A stretch of DNA of 64,000 bases. Origin: Zhengitettix transpicula. Its lineage: Eukaryota; Arthropoda; Insecta; Orthoptera; Tetrigidae. The first letter of the stretch is position 1. Each line of letters starts with the position of its first letter. Position numbers and translations under genes: made by a program. Positions 1-12,900 of this stretch are shown in pieces. The notes under the pieces are model-generated. The model saw nothing but the letters and a program-made list of their open reading frames with translations, was not told the DNA's origin and made no database searches. The stretch spans positions 60,429,501 through 60,493,500 of the forward strand of contig CM073593.1 in the NCBI GenBank assembly GCA_037074705.1, given 5' to 3'.

Positions 1-1175
1 CACTTGAATACTCATTAAAACGCACAAACCTCTTCACACTTGAAATCTTCAGAGTTGACCGTCCGGACGAACTCTTGTTAGAGCTGTATTTCCTGTTCTC
101 CTGAATCAAGAAATACAACATGTACACAGTATTTAAGAAATTATACAAATCATGCTGGAAAACAATTTAACAGAAGTCATGATTACAACAGAAAACAGCG
201 TTGTCGTGAGGCGTTTCTTGATAATGAAGCATTTTGTTGCTCGGGTGCATGCTACGAGGCGAGGGAGCTTGTGGTAAGGTTTTGCTTGTACTACTACATT
301 TAAAGAAACACGAGTAATACAGTAACAAACGTTTATTACAAGCCATTTATTAATCAATGTACTACTAACAAATAACGAGGATGAATCACAATTAAATGAT
401 ATATCTTGCGAGATTTTATTTTAACTCTATAAAAACCCAGCAACTATTATAAAAGAGCGCGATGATAAATATGAATGAAATCTTAGGAATACTTAATTAG
501 AAAATTACAACGAACCTCGCAAGTTCGATTTCTGATATTTTAAAATAATGTTGTTTACATTGAAAATCAAATTGAAATAAATTCATTTTCTATACGATAA
601 ATGGATGTGGTAATCATATTGTGTTTCACAGAATTGATGAATAATTGTAGAGTTTTTATAAGAAGTGTTTCAGAAATTTGGTAAAACTCATTCTTGCCAC
701 TATAGGCAAATAATGCAAATGGTTTTCATTTTGAAGCATCTTTCTCCTGTTTAATTATGTAATTTATTACGTCTGTACCTATTACAAAATATTTTTTCCA
801 CAAACGAGAATAGTATATTTCGTCCTTGGAGTGCCACAGGAATCAGATGGTGAAAGCTACGTCAGTTAATCTCCCGAAACGTAAAGCCGAAAGAAGAGTA
901 AAGCTCAAACGACCGTCAGATTTTCTAAGCAGTGAAACGTAATAATTGCGTGCACTACAAATTTTAATATTAAATTTCATATCCTATAAACAATACTGAA
1001 ATTAATGTACTCTCAATTATCGTACCATCACGTTTTTATGCTGGGGCCTGCTAATGAGCAGTTATCCCCTTGAATGTAACTAATGTAAATTGTAAAATAA
1101 AAAACCAATGAAAAAAATTGAATAGCGAAAGAACATAAATCGCCAATAAATTTAAATCCCTGACATTCACAATAA

Positions 1176-1300
1176 TATTTTGCTGCCTTGCCTTGTTTTT
1201 CATGATTTATATACAGAATTATTAAACCTGAAGAGGTCTTAAAAAGAATGAAACTTTGTATATATAATGTTTTGTTAATAAAAATAATTTTCTGTTTTTT
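1176..1300 (+). repeat. Dispersed AT-rich repeat, copy A
   Basis: It aligns in direct orientation with 4600-4720. Shared landmarks in order are CCTTGCCT, CATGATTTAYATACA, ATTAAACYTGAA, GGTCYTAA and ATAATTTTCTG. Roughly three quarters of positions agree by eye, with small indels. Class and ends are unknown; the 101-residue minus-strand open frame over it is not preserved in the second copy. Confidence 0.5.
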
Positions 1301-4300
1301 TAAAATTTCATTTGAAGTTCGTAATGGCGGCATGAATTAATTTTTCGGAATAAAACGAACGGTACCGCATAAATAATGAGTTATAAACACGCATATACTG
1401 ATTATATCGTTCAAAAGTAGCGAATTAAATGATGCAGTTTTTTTAGAGGTATGATTGTTTGTTATGTGGGAATAAAACTGACCAAGGTAGTTATAATTTT
1501 TGATACAATATTTCTATGTTTATGGCAGTAACACGTTTAAAGTACGGAACTTAATACATTTCGCTAAAATGAACAGCCAATGTGATCGACAGATACCTTA
1601 TCAATATTTCCATCTACTATGGATCGAGCTTCATTCAACACCGACGTTTATATGGATAACGATACCAGTTGTTTATAAATCGTTAAATGAATTTTATAAA
1701 GTTTAGTTTATGAATTATTTTTTAAACCGTAAGTGGGATTTAAAATAGTCGTTTTCAGATCTCAAAATAGAAGCGACGTAATGAAACCAGCTTTGCGTTA
1801 AATATTTGACAGTGGCGTTGAAAGCTCAGTATAAAACAATTTACCCAAATTTTTTCTTCTTTAATATATAACAATATTTTAAGTTGAGAGATTTATTCAA
1901 ATGTTTTCACGAATCACAGTATCGCTATAAACATAAAATCATTCGAACAAGAGAATAGATTCACTGTAACGTTTAATAATAATCAAATTATTTACTTGAG
2001 GCTTATTTGCATTCCATATAGGAACGAGATAATGACATGCACTCTAAAATCGTAAAACTGAGTAGTAAAACTTTTATTTTCCTGAAAAAGACGACTGGAA
2101 TCTGTAAATAGCCATAATACGTATCGGTGGTGCCACCTCTCTGTAGGTTTATGAGCTTTAGGAGTATGTACTAGTGGCAGAGATAAGCGTGAATAATAAA
2201 ATTGTTTACATTACTTCATTCCATTCTTATAACAAGCATTTTTCAAGTACTACCATTCTACAATCGTCACTACCAGAGAGTGAAATAATCCTGGCACAAT
2301 CCTCCGAAGTCGTCTGTGTAGTCAATTTTGTTCAGTAAGAGATAATGTTATCTTCAAGACCTATGTTATCATACTTACTTTTTATTTTCAATTAATCCAA
2401 TGATTTTTTTTTCATTTTTCTGAGAAAAATGATGTTTGGAGCTACGAAGTTTCTCGATAAAAATATCTGATTATGCTTGAAATAGATTTTCATGATCAAT
2501 GATTGATGTTGGAATCATACTAATTCCCCACATTCGTCCTTAAAGACTCAGGTCCGATTTTCTTTTTGCAGTTCTCAGAATCGTGATCACGAATGAAGCA
2601 TCTTCCAAATAGCCTGAAACTGATTCCAATTGGAATTTTGTACAATGGATGCTGAAATTAGAAACGAGTATTTTGAACTCACAACATGTTTATGAGTTGT
2701 TACAGGTGTGACATGTGGCTAACCATGAGATTTTACGAATCAGTAATACAGTGAATTAAAGACCAAGGTAGTATTTTATTTTACAAGATGTAAAACCTGT
2801 CTTACGTACGGAAATATCAAAGAGTTTGGAATGCCTCTGAATTGCCAGGAAACTCGCTGAGGAAGGAAATTGTGGTCAGGTGCAACTCCGCTAAAGTAAC
2901 CTAGTTATGACCATGTACAACGTTAATATCGGTGGTTAAAATTTATATTCACGGAATAGTCAATTGAAACGTCGTAAAATAGCGGTGTAACGAAGAAAAA
3001 CTGCTTCAAATTCACAAATGAAACTAAAGCTGTAAATATATGAGAAGAAGAAACGTTGCATCTGTTGATAAGAAATGGAAAATGGTCGAAGAAAACAAAT
3101 TAAAAAATTTACATACATCTTTCTTCAAATTGAGCTTCCGGGATTTGGAAAATTTTAAATTTATAAAATTAATTATTATAAACGTTTATTAATGTTTTAT
3201 AATTATTTATAGATATTTATTGTATTTTTGTTTTATACATGGGCACGATAGGACAATGTGATGAATCAATAATTATTTTTGTATAAAACAGGACTATTAA
3301 GGAGAAATATATATTTTAATTTATTAGTACCATTTCATAAATGTGTAATATTTTAAGAAAGTTTATTGTTTGCATATGCGTCTGTAATTATGCATTTTAC
3401 GGCATTTCTTACGAGACATCGGTACACTCACGTTTTCAGAATTTCCTCACAACAGTCATAACTGTTTGATTTATATATTTTTATTGCGGTCTTCCATTAT
3501 TTTGACCGTCCACTGTTTCATTCAGAGTTTTGTTCATTGCAAGTAAAATTAAAAGTAATTTTTATTGCAGGTGAAAATAGTTGTTTTACTGGAAGTGAAT
3601 TCGTTTTATGGATATGATGGTTTCAGTCAAGAATGGATTTCTATAAAATGTTATTTCTTGAGCATTCGCTGTTGATGATCAGATATGGCCAGTGATTGGC
3701 TTTGGGACACTTCTTCCTGACTGACTTTATTTTCTATTACCACTCACATCAGCTATTCAGTAGTCATGTTAGTAAACAATTTTGTATAATCGTTTTCTCA
3801 TGTGCAAAATCTTGTTATCCTTTAATTTGTACATTATAACAGACATAAATATATTGTTTACGCTATAAATTGACTTCGGTCAATACGAATGTCAAGATTT
3901 TTAACACTACTTCCTAGAGTCTACATAATATTCAAATGAAGAATAGTTTTATACTTGCCTAATAATTTTTTCCAAAATAATGTAACGTGTATCTCTAATT
4001 GTTGTCCTAACGAACCAGAAGGTATGCTTCTTTCCTTGCTCAGGGGCGCTCTGGGTGTGGTATATTGAAGGGGGATGATTCGCCTCAGTCTGATGAAATT
4101 GCCTTCGGGGGAAGACACGCATCGGATTGCATTTCTACTCTCCGGAACAAACGTGTGTTTAATTCAAGTGCTTCATTTGAATAAGATTCGCGCAGCTGAT
4201 TTCTAATTACGTTATTGTATTTTTTCCATAATGAGATTTATACAGTGAATACACATAAGTGAATACTATTAAAACGTCGTTCGTTAACAGTAATTATCAT

Positions 4301-4599
4301 GATACTTTGCAGTAAACTTGAAACAATAATAGCATCAGAAATTAAATCTGTGTTCGTGTAATGTGGAAGACGTTTTCGAGTGAATGAAATTCGGCGTTAA
4401 GAATTTGCCTCACCTGAATCAATAAGAAGATTTATTAAGCTAATTTGCCAAGTTTTAAGAAATTTAATTGATATTTAATTTTGGAGAAAAAGTTTTCTAT
4501 GCATCTTCCCTTCTTTTATACGGTGCTCGAGTTTTTGATTTTCGTTTAACATAAATTGTTTCATGGATGAGTTTCATTTCGGATGCAACAGACAAGGCA

Positions 4600-4720
4600 G
4601 CAAAACCTTGCCTCAAAATATTTTTGCATGATTTACATACAACATCATTAAACTTGAAATGGTCCTAAGAGCGGAAGTTTATTTAATGTTTATTATTAAA
4701 CATAATTTTCTGATTCAAGG
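4600..4720 (+). repeat. Dispersed AT-rich repeat, copy B
   Basis: Partner of 1176-1300, in the same orientation about 3.4 kb away, with the same ordered landmarks. No terminal inverted repeats or target duplication could be fixed. Confidence 0.5.
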
Positions 4721-7700
4721 TAGTATATTTATTTATATAAATGGTTTAACTACTAGATAATCGTAAAATTCATCCCAAAAATAGTTTCTGTGCAATGTTT
4801 TCTTTGTATGTAATTAGAAAATTTCTTTTAATTTGCTTAAACCTCATTCAGTGCGAATTTAAAACAATTTTTGTTGTTGAAAAATATTGGTTACTATGCA
4901 ATTTATGTGTCTATTGAAGCTGTTTGGTACATATCTTTCAACATACTTTATTTTGTCCGGATTGATTCTGCACAATATTGAAAAACGAGTTTTTAATCTG
5001 GAAGCATATTGTCACGGTAGTTCAGCTTCAGATACGTGCAATGTCAAAGCGCCATGAGTTGTTAATTTATTGGACACACAGTTGACATGTTGGTAAAAGT
5101 CGTTGGCAGATGTATCGCCCGGTTTCATTTTAGTTGAATCTGGACGTATGCTTTTCTTGTTTCTGATTGGGACTATTTCATCATTCGGCTGAGATTATGG
5201 AGAACCATATGAAGAATCGTAGCGCTTAATTCGAAACGCATATTTTGCTACTGCCAGTCGAGTGACTTACTACATCGTTCTGACGTTTACTCTTCTTCTC
5301 TGAAAATAATCAAGATGAATGAAATGCACGTTATTTTTCTTCATGAGTTATTAATGTTGGTATATATCATACTCGGCAAAAACCATGTCTACAGAACTAT
5401 TTCTTGAATCTCCGGGAACTGCTTAAAGGTACGTAGAATATTTGCAAGCATATTTCCGGTTCAGACCGAGATCTAATGTAAAACGACACCGTAGTATCTG
5501 AAACCGAATTGGGTTAGTCTCCTTAATAATGCATACGAGTCAAATCTGTGGGCTGAGGCAACAAAATTCTTATTCTACTGAAAGTAGGACAGGCACTCTA
5601 GAGATAAATGGACTCGTAAACATCCGCATACCGCTGCCATCTATGAATGCATTAATGAACTCACATCCTAACTTCATCCTTAAATAATTTTTAACGTGAA
5701 ATTATCTTTCCTTAATTTATTTGAGATACTTTCTTGCTTATTTATTTTTCGTGTGTTCCTACATCAAGTAAAGAATATCACAATTTATTTATTAAAAATA
5801 TTAATACATTTGTAGATTATTCGTCAATTAGAATATTTAAGCATACTAGGATCTTTTTTAAACCACCTTCGCGAAAAAGATCCAACACGCAAGACACGAA
5901 TATACAGAAATCACAGATTTAATTATAGTATTTTTTAATTACACAATTTTCATGACTGATACAATGTAATCAATAACAATGACATTTGCCAGTCTATAGT
6001 ACACAAAATTCAGACAAATATGTTTCTTCGGAAAGAAATCTCAATGTTTATATACAATAGCGTTGTTAAATATAGCTAAACCGTAATTTAAATTCAGTAT
6101 TATTGTTCGACTAGTTCTTGCTGAATCCACTCACTGGAATTAAAATTTCAGATATAAAAAAAATAATAAAATATCTGATAGCTTTTCAGATATATTCCTC
6201 GTTTATGCCAATGTTCAATTAATTCTTATATAATTGTGAGGAATTATGTGTATATAGATGTGCAGAAAAAATGAAATTTAATTAACTTCCCTTATTTTTA
6301 GTTTGCTAACATTATTTTAATATTTATTTACTAGCTTCAATAGCTGCCATAAAAAAAATATTGTGAGATAAACGTTAGACCTTAATTCTAAATTTCAAAA
6401 GTAACCTCATAAAAAACAATTATAAAATTGTGAGTCGGAATTGACATAAGTCAGTTATGGATAATACCAATATTTTATATATTTATATAGAGTTTCTATA
6501 TTTGTACGCATTTATATCTCATTGAAAGTACAGTATAATTGAAAAACGAAAAAAATTATAATTGCGGCGTAACTGAAAAGTGTTTTGGCTAACCACATCA
6601 ATCGAATTCCGTTGACGAGTCCCCACAGTTTGATAGGTCAGGCATGAGTGTGATTAAAGCAGTGTTGGTAATTAATTTGTGCTTTTGTGGACGCGAGTGG
6701 TACGAGTGGAGAGGACGGGATGTGGCAGTGACGTGAATGTAATGGGCTCTCCTCGGGGACCGACAGACCACATACACAATCAAGTTCAACAGCGAATGTT
6801 CCTTTCGTAGCCACGTTGCAAATCACCATTGGCCAACTTGAAACTTCATAAAAATATCATGGTAACTACTATCAGATGCACAACAACTGGTCGAATCTCT
6901 GATGGACCATCTACACGATTTATCGGTTCAGTAAGGCGGCAAAGGTATTTATTTATGTAAGCAATTGGTTGTCCTTGTACATCTTTCTTCATTGCGTCAT
7001 AGTTCTCCTTAGAAAGTATCGTAAGTAGCTAATTTAATAGGTGCGATAGAATCCCCATTTAAGAGCTATTATTTAAATATATTTTAATCAAATAAAGAAT
7101 TATAACATATTAATAAACACTTTATGAACATAAATTATGAACTTTGAAATTTAACGTTCAATATCATTCAGTCGTGTCCAAACATATTTAGACAACCATA
7201 ATTTTTATTGGTAAATGCAAACATTTTAGATGAAGAATGTAAATATTAATAAAGATTGATAGGTATTATGTTTTATATTAGATACAACAATTAGACTTTT
7301 AATGTGAAAAATGTGTTACTAATAATTTAAATATAATGTTATAATATAAAATATTTTTATCATTTAATGTAAAAATTAGATTTAGGTTCTTAATTTTATA
7401 TATTAACAATACGCTCTTCTGTATTTTGTATATACCAATTATTTAGTCTGCCCCGTTTTTGCAGAATGCACAAGTTTAAAAATTTTCTCCACAAAATTTT
7501 AATTATGCATTTATATTTCAATAAATAAATTGTAAGTAATCCTCAATATGTTTTCAAATAATTGTATTATAAATATCATGTTTATCTTGGTCTCTCTAAA
7601 ATTTTAGGTAATCATATTTGTAAAAAATTTATATATACACTTGAAGAGATTACGAAAAGGAGCGATACGTCATCCTAATTTTTATTAATACGTTATTATT

Positions 7701-8839
7701 TTTTGTTTTATTAAAATATATTTATACGAATTTTGCTGGTTTATACATATATAATTCAATGAGTCACATAACCGTTAGGTGTCATTTATATTGGTATATG
7801 CATTATTTGCTGCGAATGGGATGAATCTCGGTGGAAGTTTAACAAAAAATTGAATAAATAATACAATTTTCATATGAAAGTCTTAGCAATTCGTTTACTG
7901 ATATCTTAAGAACAAATCACTGCTTCCTTTATTATAACAGTCTGGCCACTTCAGCAACTAATGGGCCGCGTAATAAAATTGGTTATTTTTCAAAATAAAT
8001 TATAATGGTTATTTTAATTAATGATAATGTTATATATATAATATGAATGTAGAATCAAGCATGCAACTAAAAGAAATTTGCAGCATATTTATTGGCCGCG
8101 TAGCAGAGTACCTATTTATAAATAAATTGGACCTTCTTACTCCGACACGTATTATTCGGTTTTGCGACAGGATGAACACCAGTCGTGGAACTCCCGGGGT
8201 TTTTCTCGGAATGCAGGCTTGTATATTGCATATCCACTGCGTAGGTGAACTTCGGAATCTCTGGGCTTCCTTACATCTACATATTAACTTCTTTCTCCAA
8301 AAGAACTGTGAACTTGTCCACTTCTGCCATCTCATTAACTTGTTTCTTCAAAATATGTTCGTACACTAAGTATCTTAGCATTAACGTATCGTCCTAAAAA
8401 CTGTCTCCACAAATACTGACTTCTCTCTCTAAGGTTCTGCTGTCGTCCCTTCATAAAATATGGTTATCGGTAGGTCATTTTAAAAATTCCGCCGTTTTAT
8501 ACCGTGAGTAATATTTTTTAATTTTCCTGTTCTTCTCCAAATACAATTTTCCTTAAGATTCAAATGTACCCCCCTTTTCCTAACATATACTACCAATCTA
8601 TGTAACAAAATCTGCCAGCTCGGTGTCCTTTGAACGCCGCCGGCCATTGATTATTTTTTAGTTTGTTGTAAGACTGCATTTTAACCTTCCTGACTCAACG
8701 AACACGACGGAAATTCCATTCGTCTTCACTCTGTCACAAAGCGAGTTCAATATGTTGCACAAATTGCAGTTTATATCAAAAAATTCTACCAGGATAAATA
8801 CGTCAGCTGGTCATAATAACTGCAGTCAGTGTCTTTTAT

Positions 8840-8898
8840 CCTTTCCTATGCTATTAAAGGGGAGTTTCCACCACATATAGCCTGTTACTCTAAAAAAA
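8840..8898 (+). mobile_element. 3' tail of a retroposon-family copy, truncated
   Basis: This block carries the family's 3' signature (CTATTAAAGGGGAG, then a CCACCA block and TAGCCTGTTACT) and ends in an A-run at 8892-8898. The next family copy begins at once, so this is either the tail of a 5'-truncated copy or the first unit of a head-to-tail dimer. Compare 9210-9255, 20419-20480 (reversed), 58470-58520 and 58877-58940. Confidence 0.6.
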
Positions 8899-9264
8899 TT
8901 GGGCATACGGTGAGAGTTATCCGCAATACCTATTGGAATAGTCGGATAGCTGCCTCCTAAACTAGTAGAGGGGTGAAGGGAATACTGCGTCCCCACAGAG
9001 AAAACCCCTCTCACGTCATCGGAATGGCTTGGGACATGTACCAAGTGCCCGACCTACCTGATGCAGGTTTTCTAGGGGCTGCCCTGCATCACTTTTAGGC
9101 GAATGCCGGGTAGGATCCTTAAACTACAACCCGGAGGGCTCTAGGTAACCCTTGGCTACCTTGCTATATCTTTCCGCATTCTCCCTTTCAAATTCCTTCC
9201 TATACTATTAAAGGGGAGTTGCCACCATGTGGATTATCCTCAAGTAGCCTGTTACTAAAATAAT
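8899..9264 (+). mobile_element. Unclassified A-tailed retroposon family, copy 1 (5'-truncated)
   Basis: It begins at the family's internal segment TTGGGCATACGGTGAGAGTT and runs through the family core (CCGACCTACCTGATGCAGG at 9049-9067, GGATCCTTAAACTA) to the 3' block and an AT-rich tail. It lacks the 5' part seen at 58.06-58.15 kb and 20.93-21.04 kb. No coding capacity or tRNA-type A/B boxes are visible. The 20.4-kb copy shows that the family moves by retroposition. Several short open frames here are incidental. Confidence 0.65.
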
Positions 9265-9919
9265 CAATAAAAAATAACTGAATTGGAAGCTTCTCAGCTT
9301 GGTAGCTCTATTCGGTTTCCTAACAAAATATATGCAATTATAAAACGACAAATTATATTTTTTGTTTCGAAATAACTAAAATTTATTAACTTATTTTGTA
9401 AAACATTGTCGTATTTATAAATAAGCCGTTCTCTGGGTAATTAAGTGTGGAAAACTTTAAACTCAAACAAACTCTGGGCGCGAGTTATTTATTATGACAG
9501 GGACATTTCTATCCTCTCTGGAAAACACAGGAAGTTGGAGTGGCTGCCAAAAAAGAGGAGAGCATAAGAGATTTCTCCATGCATATTAATTAACTTCATT
9601 CCCTACAATTTCCATAAATATAAAATGCAATATAATATTTCTGTAATTTTTTCCATTATGATTAGTTTTATCTCCACTAACTATTTAACTGATGCACATA
9701 GTACAATGAATTGAAACCTGCAATTTAAGTGTTTTTTTTACATAAAACGGCCTATATGATCACCGTCAATGTTTCATTATTTTATAATTACGGAATTTTT
9801 AAAATTGTATATGGAAACATCTTCACGCTTCTCAGTCAAATATGTGAGTGTATAGTAATTTAAGTGGTACATAACAATATAGTAACGCTCGTGCCACAGC
9901 TGAACGGAAATAAATTATC

Positions 9920-9943
9920 TAAAGTGATGTTACTATCACTTTA
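9920..9943. repeat. Short palindrome
   Basis: The arms are TAAAGTGAT and ATCACTTTA with a 6-base loop GTTACT. It may be chance in AT-rich DNA or a dyad binding site. Confidence 0.4.
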
Positions 9944-12900
9944 AGAAACATAATATTGAAAATAAAAAGCTAGTTTTACGTCGAAGAATAGTGAGTACAT
10001 ATCACTAAATCTAAATTTTGCCATTACAAAATACTTTAATTTATAAGGTAACTGAAAATGCAGTTATAAATAATGATAAACAAATGAAGCTTTAGTTACA
10101 TTACAAATGTTTATAGATGCGTATTTAGAACTTTGAAAACTAAAATTTTCACCTAAAATTAAGTAAGAAGTTTTTATTTTTAAATATGTTATTTTGTTTT
10201 GCTCATTAGTAAAATATTTTTTTCTGAAGGACTGTAATATTTAAAACACTACAACATCCTTATTTATATAAATAAATTACATTTACATACAAATCACGTC
10301 AGAAAGATGATGTTATATGCAAAATGTAATTTCAATATTTATGTAACGATTGATAAAAGAATATTTATTCTTGAAAATTCCAATTTCTGTAATAGGTTTG
10401 TTGCAGGATAATTCTGGAGCACTTTTTTGGAGGACAATATTTTGGGGAGAATATAAACAAAGTGAAGCAGTGAGGTGAAGTTAATCTACCAATTTGAAGT
10501 GCGATGTGATGTTAAGTGCAGTTACAAGAATTATATATATATATATACGTATGAATTTAATTTAAAGTAAACTTAGCAATGTACTTTAAACTGTTTATAG
10601 ACCACCGTTGGACCTATGTGTGATTATTGTTGAATAATGACCAATTACTTTCATAACATTAGCATATTTGGTAAGCATGGTTTTGATTCGGTTATAATTT
10701 GATGTCGTTTTTTGTTTGTACTATTCTTGAATCTGTAAACTGAGACTGCACTCAGTTTTCATACATCTTAAGTCAAAAATTCTGAAAGTATATTTTATGC
10801 TAGAGAATTTATGAACATCCAAATATATTTATAAAATTAAATATTTTTCCGACAAGTTTACAATTCATTCTAAATTATCTCAGTTAAAATACCCCAGCAA
10901 TAGTTTAATAAAATTGATTATAAGTTAATGTCTAAAACAGAATTCCGTTCAAGAAACTATAGAACAATTATTTGGCTAAATATCGCTAATAAATAATCAG
11001 CAACGATATTGTCTTGTATTTAACGTCTATATTTCCAGGTTTAGTAATAAGTCACAAATAAATTATTTATTCACCGGAAACATTAACATAATCCGTATTC
11101 ATTTTTATTGTTTGCGTAATTATATTTCTTAAAAAAGTCTACAACGTGAGTGTTTGAATGTTTGTGTTGCTTCATATAAGCTATTAATTTCGTTTTATTT
11201 TGTATCATAAAATCCAGTTCTTGTTATTAATTATTTTTAATACTGCCTTTTCATAAAGTTTATGCACAAATGCTGTATTTGTCTTTCTCAAATTTTAATT
11301 TTGTTATATTGTTCAGAATTCTATATTCAAAAGCCTTGAAGAGTCCACCTTTTTTTCGCTAAAAGTCTGACTGGTTTTAAAAGCTTTTGTTGAGTTAGAC
11401 AAAACTAACACCTACGAAGAAAGCTTCCTTTTCACGCAGGTCAGTCTTAATGAGCTTGGGTTTCATGAACACCTTAGGCGTTTTAATTTTAATTTTTTGT
11501 TATAACTCGATATATTAAATCTCGCATATCGGTCTCTTCCTATTTATAACATCACAAGTAACGATTTGTTAAATAAATTCTTAGTCGTATTATACAGCAT
11601 CGTATTAGAATAATTTCCTAATGAAGGAATAAAATAAATTAAATGGAAAATTATGATTTTTTAAATGAAAGGTCACGAAAAAACTCTTTTAATGGGATAT
11701 TTGCAATTTTGAGAAAGAATTTTTATAAATGAATATTATCGCAATAGTATTTCAGACTTAATTTGTCATAATATAGTTCTGTTGAACAAAAATGATTCTA
11801 ATGCATTCGTATAACTGAGCCATAAATTTTAATCGACGTAATAATTATAAAAATTAAAATGTTTAGACAGAAATTAATCTGAAATAGTTAATATCGTTAA
11901 AACTATTAAAGGGTATACTAAACTTTGAAAAATACGAATATATATATATATATATTCTCACTTGCCTTTACTTGACTTAGCAGAGATTGTGTTAGCTGAA
12001 ACTTTAACATATTTAAAAGGAAGATATTCCACTTCACTTCAAAAGATCATATATTTATACTTTAAAATTTGCATAGTGAATAGTGATTTTTTTCTACTGA
12101 AAGGTCTTTAAAGTTAAATTATGATGATTATTATTATTAAGTTATTAGTTAAATTAATCTGTAATTATCTTCGGAAGGGAAATTGATTTAAACCTATTCG
12201 GATCATTAAAAGCAAATATTTGAAATTGTGTTGTGAATGAGAAGTGTACTCTAGTAGGACCCTGCTACTCTAAAAATTAATAGGTTGCTTGGAATATACT
12301 ATATTCTTGGAATTGCAACATCAGGCTTTCTTTTATATGTTTTACAACGTGACTGTGTAGGTGTAAAATTTTTTTACCATACTTCTATGAGTACACTATC
12401 ACTAATCTATCATTATTATTTCCATTCGAGCTAGAAAATGAAAAGAAAAAAAAGTGGGTAACAGGTGTTATTTCGGTCGAGAATCTGTGAAAAGATAAAA
12501 CACTGGGGTACAAGTAATGAAAATACACATAAAACGTGGCAAGCAAAGGAAGCAAATTGAAATAACTGCCAGACACAAAATGAAGAGCAACTTAATTGAT
12601 TGCAGCCAAAGCAACATTGCTAAACAGGCAACGCTGTACCTTCGTCCACTGGGCAGCGTTTGCTTCTAACTATTTACTCGTCTGGTGTTTTGAGTGCATT
12701 AGCTAGAGACAACTAACCTCTTTGCGAGTGGCTACACTAGCAAGTGAACATGCGAGAACTAAGCTCCACCTTAAACGAACCTGAACGCGCATTTGCCCTG
12801 GCTAGAGACGTCGTTTAGATCATTTCTATGGAATTCCTCATCCAAGCTGGAAAAGGCGACGCCTGGGCCTTTGTCGAAGCCGCTCTCAGTTCTGCAAAGA

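Larger units (their letters stand above)
1..8839. other. AT-rich non-coding stretch
   Basis: Apart from the dispersed repeat pair, I see no gene here. Open frames up to about 108 codons (8043-8369 and its reverse) overlap on both strands and lack recognisable domains. A slightly GC-richer patch at 6590-6840 has no identifiable content. The stretch is probably intronic, if the gene at 36 kb extends this far, or intergenic. Confidence 0.5.

Noticed and set aside
8043..8369. A 108-codon plus-strand frame with a 101-codon reverse frame
   Set aside because: No recognisable domain; long frames on both strands at once suggest chance.
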